A stretch of 64,000 nt of DNA from Chara braunii. Lineage: Eukaryota > Streptophyta > Charophyceae > Charales > Characeae. The stretch covers positions 3,929,893 to 3,993,892 of the forward strand of contig BFEA01000037.1 of assembly GCA_003427395.1 (NCBI GenBank), in the 5' to 3' direction. Under the pieces are notes generated by a model. That model was not told where the DNA came from, searched no databases, and was given only the letters and a program-made list of their open reading frames with translations. This document shows positions 47,351-60,327 of the stretch, piece by piece. Position 1 is the first letter of the stretch; each line of letters begins with the position of its first letter. The translations under genes and the position numbers were made by a program.

Positions 47351-49357
47351 ACATCCCTCAAATACAATAAATCCCCACCCAACCCTAAAGGTGGGTTGAA
47401 TACATTCACGATTTTCCTCGCTTTGGAGTAAAATTCGCAAAACGGTGACTGAAACGCATTTAAAACTGAAAACCTCGACTTCGCCCTAGTTTTCCGTTTT
47501 CCTTTTTCCTTCACCTGGTTCCAGCATCCTTTCCAGTCCTGTAGGCCGCACGGAGCAATAAACGGCTGCTTTGGAGGAGAACGGCTGGGAGACATACTGC
47601 TGGTTCAAGCCCTCAGCACCACCTCAAGCACCCAGCACTTCACATGGATGCGGAAGCTTGCTCAAGAACCACACGTTGCATGGTGGCACATGCATTCTAG
47701 ATAGTAGATGGCTATGTTTGTGTTGTGGACAAACGGCTAGATTGTATGCAAGATACAGACTGTGCATAGTTAGATGCATACACCGGCATTCTAGAGAGTA
47801 GTCCCATGATGTCGAAATACGGGTTGCATCATGCTGCCAGAAAGAATATCCAATGTTGCACTGAACAGTAGATGCACAATAAATAGTCTAATGCCCCCTG
47901 CAGGTTCAGAGGAGCATGCGACATCCCCACAGCCTCACAGAACGAGCACAACATACCTCTACTGATAAAAAGAAGACCAGTAGGTGTGACTACCTCCTCG
48001 GCTTGGGTTCCATAGGTACCCACCTAGGTACCTGCTAGGCACGTTTCAGCAAGTGGGCCTCCGCCTCCATAGCTACTGGGTCTGATCTCTGTGGGAAAGT
48101 GATGCCTGAGACAATTGACTTCATGTCCTCTTAGGTCTCTTGCAGTCATTGGCACAGGTGGTCACGTGCCCTTCAATTGCAATCCCAAAGGGTCTCATGA
48201 GCATTATTGCGTGTTAGTGCACATTCCAGTGGTCTTGCACTCTTGACACAACTGACCTCCATAGCACCATCATGCCAATTCACATGATCGCAATCGTCCA
48301 TCATGGACAGGCCCGCACCAAATGGAGATCATACCAGACCACCACAACTTTGATGGATAGTAGCAGAATATTCACACTCATTCATACTTAAGGCGCAGCA
48401 GCAAGTAGAACAGTGAGAATCACAAACATGACAGGTAGAACAGAAGCCACACGACTCCAACAGTCGAAGAGAATAAACATGCCAGGACGTGTACCTCAGC
48501 ACATCCACCTTCAAAGCCCGACAGGCAATCCATGCACCATACCATACAAGGGACAAAGCCATCTGAACAAGAACACTCTATCCACAAACAATGAGCACCT
48601 TTCGATGGTGACTGGCAACATACAGCTTCCCGAAAGGGCATCTCAAAACAACATCTTCAACTCAAACCTGCCACTTCCTGCTAGCTATGACATGCGCAGA
48701 ACATGTGGAATGTTAAGCTTAGTAAACCCTAAACCAAATTAGCCCATCCTTAACGGTTGACGTCCTTATGTCAAAATCCCATGCTAGGGCCTCTCCGATG
48801 GCCTGGTTACGAGCTGTACATGGACATATTCACAAATTCTATGTGGACACAATCTGCCAGTCCTTCACAGAGCCTTAAGCGACCTCCCCCCCCCCCCGGC
48901 CCGCTTCCCTACTGGCGCGAGAAGGAAAGACCTGCAAGACAGAGGAGCGGGAGACCAACACTCTCCAGCATCCCAAGAGTATGCACAGCACACATACTGG
49001 GAAGAAGACCTGCCCTTCACTCAACAATGATGCCTCCTTCCAGACAGGCCATCTGTCTCTTCCAATATCATGTACTTATTTCCCCCAAGGAAGGATGCAC
49101 TAGCACAATATCATAATATTCCAGCAGATCATGGGCCCCAAGATACAGACCGGTCAGGCAAGCGTGCACCGAAGAACATTACGATTCTCAGGAAAGTAAC
49201 CATAACAAACCAAACCACAAGAACAGATCTGGTATGCATCTTGGACAAGTTATTCAGGTGCTCACCGAATTCCATTTCGCCAATTTTGTCACCCTTTTTT
49301 ATTAGTGAAATGCTAGACAAAGAATCAATCCACATACATAAACACAACCTTTCCAGA
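47351..49357. other. Non-coding stretch, no gene recognised
   Basis: Mixed composition without a coherent coding frame or splice-framed exon on either strand. It may be downstream flank of the minus-strand gene ending at 54478. Confidence 0.4.
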
Positions 49358-49528
49358 CTCCAGGCTTCGCTGGCTTGCCGACAATGACCTTGATCAGCCA
49401 CTTCAGGGAAAGAGATACCCCACTGTCTGTGAAGGACCTGCACAACTCCAGGCTTCGCTGGCTTGCCAACAATTAACCTTGATCAGCCACTTCAGGAAAA
49501 GAGACGCCCCACTGTCTGTGAAGGACTT
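49358..49528. repeat. 88-bp tandem duplication
   Basis: CTCCAGGCTTCGCTGGCTTG begins at 49358 and 49446. Both units end with CCCCACTGTCTGTGAAGGAC. A few substitutions and indels separate them. Confidence 0.9.
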
Positions 49529-52500
49529 CCGCGCCCAGCAAGGCCTTGTCCTTACAGTTTGGGGAGCAACAGGCAACCAGCCGCTTCCTGGCGGCTTCCG
49601 GCATCTCAGTACTTGCATACCTTAGCATCAGTCAGACAATCACCAACTTTGAGAAATCCAACAGAGAGTGGACATGTCCTACCACCTGTGTTCACCGTCC
49701 GATCATCATGATGATCTGTTTGACTGAATTCTGAAGCACAATGCACATAAGGTAGGGATGATTCCCTGTTCACAAAAAGTGGTTACATCGCACCTCCAGC
49801 AGTAGTTGTCCCGTGCTTGAAGGAGAGCTGACCATAATCCATGCGCATTTTCTCTGGGCACCTTCTTTTCTGGTCTCAACTTCGTGAACATGAACCAGGG
49901 CAGCCCCCTGGCAGAGTGCCAACTCGATACCGGACCATACCTGCTCAAAATGTGTTCCAGTTGTCTAAGTGTGCGCCAACTTTCCGGGTGCATTGTCTCT
50001 TGGTATGTTCAAGCCTGACCAACTCTATGTAGTGCAGTGCACATGGACCACTTCCAAACAACATCCGAATGTCAACTCCAATCCAGACCAACCTCGTCTC
50101 CAGGTCGTGGACATTAAACCATCCAGACCTTCAGCTTCGGTCTGCACTTGTTCACTCTGGAACTTCTTGGGTGCTTCTCGACTCTTTTCTATCCTTTAGC
50201 ATGCTCTGCAGAACCGTACTCCTCAGCTATGAAAACTTTCTTACCATGAAAAAGAGAAACCAAATGCCAATCAACCCGGCAAAACCAGTGATCATTATCG
50301 GTACGAAATGCCTGCCACCACAGACACTCCCAAGGGGGAAGTTTGCTGCTATAACTGTCTGTGTCCACATAGGGAGCTTTCTCCCTAATCAGGAGAACAA
50401 GACATCTGCAGGCTAAGCAATATGATCTCCTGGCTAGTAATTCTGAGAACCACAGGGCATGTCCACCTGAGTATTCTCTAGTGTTCTCACAGCCTCAACA
50501 GACCTGGAACTTCTCTGACTTCAGACTTGAGAGATCAGAGACTGAGAACAGAGAAACTCATTTGCTACTCTTGTCCCTGCATCAATATTCCTATTCCGGA
50601 GAGCGACCCACAAAACCGTGCTGGGGCTCCACAACCTGCTCTTCGTCAACAACATCGCTTCATGTCCTCCTGCTACCCCTCCCGCCAAGGCTACAATTTA
50701 CTCCACAATCATGCCACACTTGGATCTAGGATTGTTATTACCACACATTCTAATTCTATATCGACTTTCCACATAGGCCACCACTGCAACAATCTGGATC
50801 AGCAAGAAGACATGTCACAGCCTACCTAACTGACGATTGATGAAGACCAACCGTCAACAATGGTGTCTTCCTGCATTCCACAACTATGAAATCGAGAGTC
50901 CATGCCACAACCAAAGTCCTGGGTGTGATACCACGAAGATAGAATGTGGACGAACATGGTAGAATCAGATGGCATCATCTGGAAGTGTTTCATCTGCCTG
51001 GCAACCGAAAGATGAGATGTGCATATAAATTAGGAAATGGGGATTACAACGATAGGCAATGCCAGCGAAATAGGAGTGGAGGGTAACAGCGCACCAGACC
51101 TCAGACCTCATAGTCACCGATGAACACAATCATGTGTGTTCCTAAGCACCTCCTGAATCTGTCTGGAGTCTGGACTGAAAACAGGATATTTCAGGATGCC
51201 TGGTTTAAAATCGAACAGCATCCATCATGAAAGAACCTGTGCGACATGTATGGCACAAAACAAATGCCTACAGTTTCTACTCAACAAAACAAGAGTTTAT
51301 ACAAACCATTTCCCATGCCGTTCACCCCCCAAAAGCCCTTTTGATCACAGGAGATTTCCTGCACAGGCATCCATCCGTGCTTTGTACAATCAAGAGCAAA
51401 CGAACTAACTACTGCTTACCCATCCTCTAAAAGGACTTTTGCATAATCGGACTGTGGCAAGGCACACCACCGCATCAGGAATCATTTGACGCTATCATTC
51501 CCAAAATTGAAGAAATTCACGGGACAAACAATGTTGATCAGCAGATATGCCCCTTTGAGCCTCTGACAGAACCTTTGAACTTGCACTGAGCGATATGGCG
51601 CATCCAAAATGTCACCACTTCCATTTTTCTAAGACTACAGGTGGTGTACCAAGACCTCACCTTCATCCACCTGTGCTCTTCAATGGACAAGCATCCTGGG
51701 TGCCATTGCTCGTTGAACAGATGAAGACCTCCAGATAACGTCCTCCACGACGAAACAGGGGCAGTGGCAGAAAAAATAGACCTCCGCTCAGAAACAGGGG
51801 AGACGCAATCAATCAAAGGATAGAGAGGGAAGAAAGAGAAAAAGAAACAAAAGGGAAGCAAAAGCGTGGAAGAGGGACGGAGAGAGAGAAAGATACTGGG
51901 GAGCGCGGGAGCCAGAGAGTCGAAGAGAAATGAAAAAGCAGGAAGACAGAGCATAGGAAGGACAGGGTAGGGCTGTCTGAGGTTGGTTCAAACTTGACAG
52001 TCATGAGCAGAAATAGACCAGAAGGTGCAGCTTCGGAAGCACAACAAGTAACATGTTGCTCAGTCTCATTCTTGGAAAACAGGGAACAATACGTCAGCGG
52101 TTGACATTCAAAGATATACCATAAATTTTGTCAACTTCACACCCATGCTTTCCAAAATAGGGACCCTCTTGAACCCCTGCACCCTCCCCCCCCCCCCCCC
52201 CCCGAGTCCCCCTCTCCTGGTGCCATCGAGCGCCCCCCACCCCCACCCCTCCTCACTGCCCTTACTCGCTGAGTCATACAACATACAGGGTGTGGAGCCG
52301 CGTCAAAGTTCGATTAACAGGTCAAAACGATTCACGTGCACATTAACAATCCAGCAGCGAAACAACCAACTTCTCACTGCATCGGCCAGAATTCACACCA
52401 GCCTAGATAACCTTATAACACCCAGCCCATAGAGAGCTCTCAAAAGCACTTCGATAACTCGAATGCATTGCGCACATGCCCTGCTGCTCATTTTGCAAAG

Positions 52501-52897
52501 CAAGTTGCCAAACATGTCCTTCCATATAGGTTGGAGACCAGCAGAGGACAACTTCCGATGACAAGCCTGCAAATGATTTGTTCATGAGCTACTCTCTGAC
52601 CGCACCCCCCCTCCTCCCCTCCCCCCCCAAAACCAGGCATACTAGCCCCCTTTTGCTCAATGCCTCTTTCCTACACTCAACCTCCTGTATCCACACACAT
52701 ACACACACACACACACACATACACGAATCTTCTCGTGCGCTGGTGGACGACCTCCCCAGGGAAGCTGCAGATTCAAGAAAAACCTGGCCATTGTGTAAAA
52801 CAATACACGCATCCCGAATAACATCAGCCTCCAAGCAATGGCCACAGTATCTATCCAGAACCCGAATTGTTCCGACCTTCATGGAGTCTGCCAAAAA
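49529..52897. other. Non-coding stretch, no gene recognised
   Basis: Only short frames without motifs. Notable simple sequence: a C-run at about 52186-52203, a purine-rich stretch at 51.79-51.97 kb, and an (AC)n tract at about 52692-52724. Confidence 0.4.
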
Positions 52898-53338
52898 TGA
52901 CTTGAATGCCTGCCATGATGCTAGAATGGGATGATCTCACAGCTTGATCTGGGACGAGCCAAAGATGCAGAAGATGTGCAAGAAGGACGAGCATCAGCCC
53001 CGCCAAACTGACTTGAATGCCTGCCATGATGCTAGAATGAGATAATCTCACAGCTTGATCCGAGACAAGAGCCAAAGATGCAGAAGATGTGCAAGAAGGA
53101 CGAGCATAAGGCCCCGCCAAACTGACTTGAATGCCTGCCATGATGCTAGAATGGGATAATCTCACAGCTTGATCTGGGACAAGAGCCAGAGATGCAGAAG
53201 ATGTGTAAGAAGGACGAGCATACGGCCACCAAACTGACTTGAATGCCTGCCATGATGCTAGAATGGGATAATCTCACAGCTTGATCTGGGGCAAGAGTCA
53301 GGGATGCAGAAGATGTGCAAGAAGGACGAGCATAAGCC
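52898..53338. repeat. 112-bp tandem repeat, 4 copies
   Basis: TGACTTGAATGCCTGCCATG starts units at 52898, 53009, 53123 and 53235. Each unit ends with AGAAGATGTGCAAGAAGGAC and GAGCAT. Copies are about 90% alike by eye. The minus-strand frame through it repeats SHSSIMAGIQVS, but frames differ between units, so it is not read as protein-coding. Confidence 0.95.
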
Positions 53339-54210
53339 CAGGGTATCTCACCACCTTCACACATTATTGCTTGTAATCGTTGTGACCCCTGAATGCTCAC
53401 CTTCCTCACATGCACCACGACTGCCATGGAAGAAAAGTATCGATGGCATCTTTAGCAGAAAAGCTCAAGATTTGCAGCATCTAGACCGAAGGAAACCCTG
53501 CTTCAGCCAATGCTTCTTTGCACCAATGTTTACTGGTCACACGTCAGTAGCTTTACAGTTCAGGAGCAGTGAGTCAATCCCATCATCGCAGTTCTTGCAC
53601 AATATCTTGGAGAAACATGTCTCTGCTTAAAACAGACTCCCCAGTTGCACTCCATATGTAGACGGAAAAGCTTTGATGCAGAACTACAGACGTCCTTGAT
53701 ACCAACATACCTCAGAAAACCTTGTGATCTGCGAAAGACTTTCCCTGTCAGACAAGTGCAGCACATCTGATCTGATTGGTGAATGTACTTAGCTCCAGAT
53801 CTAGAATGGAATGCTGTGCCGGCAAGGTGTCCTTCCAAGAACTCCCATCAGCCGCTCCCCAGGCCCAATCCTTCTCCTCTTGCCATGCATGATGCACATT
53901 AGTCTGTGTAAGGGTTCTCTCCGGCCCGCTGTTATGTCCCAGTAAACACACTAGCTTCACTCAACTAGTAGGAGGTTAAAGATAAGCCAACTCCGGTGCG
54001 CCATGACAGCACATTTCCTCACCTCACCATCGTCCACCACGCCCTGCAACGTGGACTTCTGATTGCTCCTCATGCATGTGATCTCCCTTTGCTCTGAAAA
54101 GAGCACGAAATACAATCCCTGCACATTACCAGCTTGCCCAATCACATTGCCCTTTGCCATTGCTCTGTCAGCCTCAAGGCATGAGGTCACTACAGCCATT
54201 CAGTGACCTT

Positions 54211-54259
<49 letters not shown>

Positions 54260-54477
54260 CCAAAAGACAAGCACATTTCCGTGCCTCCAACCCGCCGACC
54301 TTGTCACTATCACTTACTGGCAGGCTTGCCCACTGTGACAAACATACATCCAGGCACTCAAAGATGATTGTCCTGGCCATGCACAATTTTACTCCCCTTG
54401 ACATTTTGCAGAAGTGGCACCTGAAGATAACAAGAATGTTCTCTGATCTCATACCCTGCATGCAAGATATCCAACAA
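53339..54477. other. Probable 3' flank or UTR of the minus-strand gene
   Basis: No coding frame was recognised. The stretch directly follows the stop codon of the minus-strand terminal exon, so it likely holds its 3' UTR. No clear polyadenylation signal was identified. Confidence 0.35.
54213..54257. repeat. (CT)n microsatellite
   Basis: CT dinucleotide tract 220 bp downstream of the minus-strand stop codon. Confidence 0.95.
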
Positions 54478-55131
54478 TCAATAGCCCGGCCCACCAGGGT
54501 GGGAACCAGGATACTGGGGCAACCAATTCCGCTCTGCCATAGGTGGCAGCTTTCTTCCCAAGCCCCGGTCTCCCAGAAAGGTGTCCCCACTGTAGTGCTG
54601 AACACTATGAGAATAGACGGCATCGTATCTCCGCAAGTCATCTTGCCGGTATAGTCCCTGAGCTGTGTGACCTGAGTCCATAAAGCTGCCCTGTCTATTC
54701 TGGAGGAGTCTCTCTGTCGCAGCTGCTCTCTCTGCAGCAATTGCCCTCTCTGCTCTCTCTGCTCTCTCTGCTCTCTCCGCTCTCTCAGCCCTTTCTCTAG
54801 CGGCTGCCCTCTCAGCTGCTGCCTTCTCAGCTGCCAACGCCCGTTCTGCAGCCGCCGCTCTTTCTGCAGCTGCTACTGCCCTTGCTTCTTCAGCAGCCCG
54901 CATTGCCTCTTTAGCGATAACCTCAGCACGGACAGCAGCAACCTCTACTGCCTTTCTGCGCAGTTCAGTCTCAGACATCATAATACCTGTGGGCGCAATC
55001 TTCCCATGAGAATCATAGGACAAGTCCCTGCCTCTGCTTATCCCAGTCACAGGCAAAATAGATACCCTGGTGTGATCATTCTGTCGCCGTGAACCTGGGA
55101 GTCCACTGTGTGAATCGTCGAGGTATGGATC
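54478..55131 (-). CDS. Terminal exon, coiled-coil Ala/Glu/Arg-rich protein
   Basis: The exon begins after an acceptor GGATGCAG at 55132-55133 and runs 217 codons to a TGA at 54478-54480. Residues about 1-60 are polar (DPYLDDSHSGLPGSRR). About 60-140 are a long Ala/Glu/Arg-rich helix with RAERAERAER repeats, likely a coiled coil. The C-terminus is Gly/Pro/Tyr-rich, ending PQYPGSHPGGPGY. It starts in phase 0 and the upstream exon 61154-63257 ends in phase 0, so direct splicing is possible. The mixture of charged helix and low-complexity tail recalls RNA-processing or chromatin proteins, but I do not recognise the family. An ATG at 55137 lies in the acceptor, so a separate short gene starting there is the alternative. 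Confidence 0.65.
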   Translation of the reverse strand, partial: DPYLDDSHSGLPGSRRQNDHTRVSILPVTGISRGRDLSYDSHGKIAPTGIMMSETELRRKAVEVAAVRAEVIAKEAMRAAEEARAVAAAERAAAAERALAAEKAAAERAAARERAERAERAERAERAERAIAAERAAATERLLQNRQGSFMDSGHTAQGLYRQDDLRRYDAVYSHSVQHYSGDTFLGDRGLGRKLPPMAERNWLPQYPGSHPGGPGY

Positions 55132-55628
55132 CTGCATCCAGCATACAATTCAAGAAAACCCCACCCTAGAAATAAGTCTCACCCGGAGGCAACCCCGTGG
55201 TAACACCACGTTACTATCTGGGCTTCCAAAGCCCAATCTGCCGATAGGATCAGATTCGGAGTACGGTCTGCAATTTCCATCACAACGGTCATGGAGCACG
55301 CACGCACAGACAGACTAGACTACTTCAGGTCGAACATAGTTGCATTAGTTCACTTCCACCGGGCAGAAGCGCACAAAGCCATCTCACCCTCTGCAACAGT
55401 CCGACCTGGACATGCTCCGATTCCATGGTTGGTGGCTTGCTGCATTCAACGTCCCACGGCATAACTGGAGTGGTCTTTAGTCGTAGTGGGAGATAGCCTT
55501 ACGCTCTCACAATCCACGACATCCAGACAACAGCTTGGTTAGAATGTGTATGCCACAACGTTCTACCATAACAGAAACTGACTCCCTCCCACCCCCCTAC
55601 GGATCTTCTTCTCTGGGGCCTCCAGAGA

Positions 55629-55846
55629 TGCCAGCAAGTACAAACCATCAATGACAAGCTAAGGAGCAGGCTCAGGGAAATATGCACAAATATGATGACC
55701 TGCCAGCAAGTACAACTCATCAATGACAAGCTAAGGAGCAGGCTCGTGGGAATATGCACAAATATGATGACCTGCCAGCAAGCACAAATCATCAATGACA
55801 AGCTCAGGAGCACGCTCGTGGGAATATGCACAAATATGATGACCTG
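55629..55846. repeat. 72-bp tandem repeat, 3 copies
   Basis: TGCCAGCAAGTACAA starts units at 55629, 55701 and 55773. Each contains ATCAATGACAAGCT and ends with ATATGCACAAATATGATGAC. Units are nearly identical. Confidence 0.95.
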
Positions 55847-56204
55847 CATGTACTTCTCCTGAGGAGGAGGGGCAGGGAAGGGGGGGGAAGGAGTTGTACA
55901 AGGGATGTTGCCATGGGGAGACAAAAGATTCACTCCAGTGATACAGAGAACTGCCAAGCTAGCTTAGGTGACACGGCCACAGTGATATTTAGGGCACAAT
56001 GTCTCAGGTGCGCATGTATCGTTGTCAACCCGTGCACTCCAATGTGATGTCACATTCAATCAGTTCTGCGCATAGAGTCCAATTGGACTCCATGCCCATG
56101 ATTACCGTGCCACCAGGCACTGACTTGCTAATGCCAAGACCAGCAACAACGCAGCATTGCTCAAATTCCAACCGAATGATATGTATGCCTTGTTTATGCA
56201 CAAG

Positions 56205-56390
56205 TCTCCAAGATCCCACCAAAAGAGTTGACACTGCTCACAAGGTCGGCCTAAGGCACTATATGCCCCTCCAAGCACCCACAAAAAGAGCCAATGTGGC
56301 TCGCAAAGCACGGCTAAGGCACTATATGCACCGCTCCAAGCTCCAACCAAAAGAGTCGACGTCACTCACAAAGCAGGCCTAAGGGATATA
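56205..56390. repeat. About 65-bp tandem repeat, 3 copies
   Basis: AAAAGAG words at 56221, 56284 and 56349 lie in units with CTCCAAGCNCCNACC, CACAAAGC and CTAAGGCACTATATGC. The copies are diverged. Confidence 0.85.
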
Positions 56391-57159
56391 CTATGCATGC
56401 CTTCTTCCAAGTCCCTCTTCATAAGAGCATCCCTATCATGTTGTGTGTTTGGTTCCAGCTGAAGCACCACATCATCAGGTGTTATTATGAGGTGACTGCG
56501 CCCGCACATGGGGACGATTAGCATATCCCGCTTGATAGTACACTGTGAAAGAAGGTTCAGCTGCTTGCATGATTCGGCCATGGCCAGGAAAGTAACGAAG
56601 CCACTAATCACCACAGGATAGGTTCACCACCCTATCATTTAAGGCAGCATGTTCAGTGCACGCCCAAGGAAGGTGGTAACCAAACAGAAAGCATGGCCTC
56701 CATATGCGGTTGAGATTTGACATTGCTATACCCCACATCGCCCTCAATACGTTATAGCCTAATCATAAATGCGTCAGCAGCTCCAGCCTCCATCCATGAT
56801 TTGCATATTCTCTCCTTCCTTTTACACTGAGCCAAACTACTGGAATGATACCAGCCAAAGGCATTAAAGAAAAGGAACTGCCTGAGATTTGCCTGTACTA
56901 GTAGCCAGACACAGCATAGACTCTGTTCTCCCTTCGTCATGGTGTAATGGTTGCAATCACCATTCCAGTTCCTTAAGTTCATTGACTCCGCGCTTTTGTG
57001 TCAGTGCCAGCTGGGCAACTGAAACCATTTTTTTACAGGAAAGGAATTGGAGACGGTGCACATCTATCAATGACGGTTGTCATTGTGCGTAAATAACTTG
57101 GCTGATATAGTTGGATGGCAGAACAAATGAACAAAGCATGAACGAGAGACCACGGTGTG

Positions 57160-57985
57160 ATGTGGAGTTTGGGGTCCTCGGCCCCTCTCCGTTTCCCCCC
57201 TGCTTCTTCTCCAACGTGTGGGCGGTTAGACCAGGATTTTCGACACTGCCGAGCCAGATTTAATCTGGGGGCGGAGGGCTGTGGGGGGAGGCTTTGGGTC
57301 ATGAACGGGTGGGGTCAGGCACAGTGCTTGCACCCTCGTCGCCCCCCAGCGCTGTGGAGGCATGTCTCCCCACCCCAAACGGGGGGCCGGATGCGGCCGT
57401 GGGAGTCGCACTGGCCATGGCCTTCGCAACTTCGATTTTTTTTGTACTTGCTCTGATCTGTTTCTGTCCGGGTTGATGACCCCCTTCCCCTCTGGGTAGG
57501 GCGTCGGTCCAGTCAGAGCAGCGCCGTGTTGGAGAACTCTTGGCAAACGAATATCTTGGCCCTCGCCACGACGAAGAGAGCAGCGAAATGCGATACTCAA
57601 TGTTAATTGCAGAAATCCGTGTGCCATCCATAGCTTCTGCCAAGGGCACTCCCGCCTGAGCGTCACTAGATTCCTGACAACCTCACCACCTTCGATTTTG
57701 AAGTGTGGTGGGGTCCGTGGTCGTGGCTTCCCTCGCTCCCAATTTGGAGAGCGTCAGTAGCCTGAAGTTGAAGGGAAATGGAAGACATTCCGAGCAGGCA
57801 TGTGGTGGGGCTGCAGCCCAGAGGGGGCCGTTTCGCTCCCCCCTGTTGTTGCCGTACAAAAACGGCACGTTCGACGCTGTCTCTGGTTTGTGTACTCTTT
57901 CTCTCCCATCGGTCAAAGTTGGGAGGGCAATTCGGGTTATCGTTTGAGTTGTAGAGGTAGGTCGGCCTTCCATTTTCATCTCAGG
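57160..57985 (+). pseudogene. Possible ITS1/ITS2 flanks of the rDNA fragment
   Basis: The DNA on both sides of the 5.8S-like segment is more GC-rich and different in texture from the surrounding intron, consistent with ITS1 (left) and ITS2 (right). The right edge contains CATCTCAGG, which may be a decayed start of 26S (normally GACCTCAGATCAGG). No 18S end was recognised on the left. Limits are approximate and rest on position and composition only. Confidence 0.35.
57534..57666 (+). rRNA. 5.8S rRNA pseudogene fragment
   Basis: AACTCTTGGCAAACGAATAT, then CTTGGCCCTCGC, then AGCGAAATGCGATAC, AATTGCAGAAATCCGTG, CCATC, and finally GGGCACTCCCGCCTGAGCGT followed by CAC. This is the order of conserved blocks in eukaryotic 5.8S rRNA (AACTCTCGGCAACGGATATC, AGCGAAATGCGATAC, AATTGCAGAATCC, CCATCGAGT, GGGCACG..GCCTG..GTCAC). 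It is about 133 nt instead of about 155-160, with a deletion where GAGTCTTTGAACGC is expected, and has many substitutions. It is therefore a decayed copy and not a functional gene. It lies inside the probable 6-kb intron, opposite in strand to the host gene. Confidence 0.85.
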
Positions 57986-58640
57986 TTGCCTTTCGACGGA
58001 CAGACTCGTCCTTGGACAGGTAAAGCTTCATGGTCCAGAAGTGCAGAGGCATCCAGTTCGAAGTGGTAGAAACAGTATGTCTGCCATTCCGACATCCACA
58101 CTGCACTTTCATCTCTTGCCTTGCTCCAAAAAAAATAATAAACATTCTTGAATGTATCTGCATCCACCTCAGAGGCCTTTGGTCTTCCAAGAGATGGATT
58201 CATCTCCCCTTTGCCTCTTCCAAGTCAACTTTGTGCACTGTTGCCTCTCAAAGGACGACCATAATGCTCGCCTTTCTGTCAGTGTCTGCCCTCCCATTTC
58301 TTACTCTGTTTTCACTGTGTGCTAAATTCAAGTCAATACCATTCTGATCCCCGTGGATCCACACGCACGGGCAACCTAAGAGGCGCAAATCCATCCACAG
58401 GCTCCTCACAACTGAGAATACGGAAAAGCTAGACTTAAGGCAACCCAAGGCATAAAGCTATCGACATGTTCTTTAGCGCAACATCTCAGACAGCCTTATG
58501 CACAAAAATTTACAAAAACACTGACTGCCCAGCACATATCTCTACCCACCGAACCAAAGGGTTGCATCTTTCGAATTCCATGCTGCAAGGTTGGATGCTT
58601 CAGGAGGGTTTGCAGACCAATGAATGGCTTATGCTACTTA

Positions 58641-58760
58641 ATTTCCAAATGGAGAGCCAGCACGTAACGTGCTAAATACTCAGGCGACACTGCTGGTCCA
58701 AATTCCAAATGGAGAGCCAGCACGTAACGTGCTGAATACTCAGGCGACACTGCTGGTCCA
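58641..58760. repeat. 60-bp tandem duplication
   Basis: Units at 58641 and 58701 share ATTCCAAATGGAGAGCCAGC through GACACTGCTGGTCCA and differ at only about three positions, so the duplication is young. Confidence 0.95.
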
Positions 58761-59779
58761 CACACCGACCATCCTCGCCTGGTTGCCAATGTGATAAATC
58801 CACAGGCTACAATGCTGTCTCAAGAGCATTGCACGTAGCCTTGCCCAATGGCAATGACAGGCAATGTACCAGAAGTTGCTTCGAACAGCATCATAACATG
58901 GCCTGCTGTGCTAAATGCACAGAATGCCAAGCTGGCCCCAAGGAGCTGCACGATATCCTCCCCTGCACCAAATCCACCCCAAGTTCTCCATCTGATGGGC
59001 CAACCTTAAGCAGGGATTCACACGGCCATCAGAGGGGGGGCACTTACCAAGCAACTGAATGGGAGGGGGGTCCACACACGGTCTGATGGGCTAAACACTT
59101 CAAGATGATACTGACCATCTCATGGATTCACAAATTGTTCAACACAATAACGCTGACGGCTACCCACTTACAAACGGTGGGAGATCATTTGGGAGGGGGG
59201 TCCACACACGACTCCACAGCAAAGCCTCTCTCGAGGGGTCTGAGAGAACAGATCATTATTAAAGGGACGAGGAGGGGATCTTGGCAAGAACATGGTCCAT
59301 TGCAAATGGATTCCCACAACTCTTCAAAGGAGCACTGAAGTAGCTTAACGAGGGGAAAAGTAGAGGCACGACAGCAAACATCTCTTCCCAACAAATAATT
59401 ATTTGCAACGCCACAGATAGCAGCTTCCTATCTTGTTCCTCCAGATTTTCGTACGGAACTTGTCTTGCAGTGGGCATCCCATACATGTTAGATGCACAAA
59501 ATTGACAGAAGTCGACAGAACGATTTTTTTCAAACTGGGAGAGTGCACGGAAACTACTCCCTTTGTGCGAGCTCAAGAGCAACAGGCCTCTGTAGCATAA
59601 GGATCTGCTGACACATTGCCATCAGACCCAAACTGGGGCCGTTACAAACCTACTAGGAGTCTAGAGCAAAGAATCGTATTACTACTGCTAATGCTGTCAG
59701 CCACTACCTGCCTGGTTGACTATGATGGCCTCTGCCACCTGTCACAATCCGAAGTACTAATCTGCTGTACAGCATAAAG

Positions 59780-60327
59780 CATTGTCTTGCTTCTACAGCC
59801 AGTGATCCTTATTCATTTCGAAACTGATGTTGTCTCAGTTCCTGCCAATGCCATCGTTACTCTGGCTGTGCCTGCAGCTCCGTTGACTCCTCTACTTCTG
59901 ATCCTGCTCATTCTCACTGTCCTGTTGCTCCTGCTGCACTTGCTGCTACTGCTGCAGTCACCACCATGTGACTCGCTGCTGATACTGTTGTCACCACCAC
60001 TCTTGCGACCGTAAATGTCAATTACGTTGCCGCAACTTCAAATTTCATCAATCCTTCCGCAACGGCCATTCCTGCCACAGGAACCAGAGCACCAGCAGTG
60101 GGACTTCGTGATCGCACAAGGTAATGGTACTCCCTTTTGCTGCAACCACTGGTCCACTTTAAGCAACCGAGAACCTTCCCTTCTTTAGCAACGCTCCACA
60201 ATCGTTACTGTTCCACTCCAGCAAATTACCCTGCGGTTCCTGCCACTGCTGCTGGTGCAGCCACTCCTACAACTACATGTGCAGTTTATGCTGATCCTGT
60301 CATTGAAGCCACTGATGATTCTGAATA
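59780..60327 (+). pseudogene. Possible Ala/Thr/Val-rich coding relic
   Basis: Plus-strand frames read VPANAIVTLAVPAAPLTP, then after a frame change DPAHSHCPVAPAALAATAAV, then past a TGA VTTTLATVNVNYVAATSNF, and finally ATAAGAATPTTTCAVYADPV ending at a stop at 60326-60328. The Ala/Thr/Val/Pro bias continues across the breaks, as expected if one reading frame decayed. CTG-type simple sequence could give a similar impression. No domain was recognised. Confidence 0.25.
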
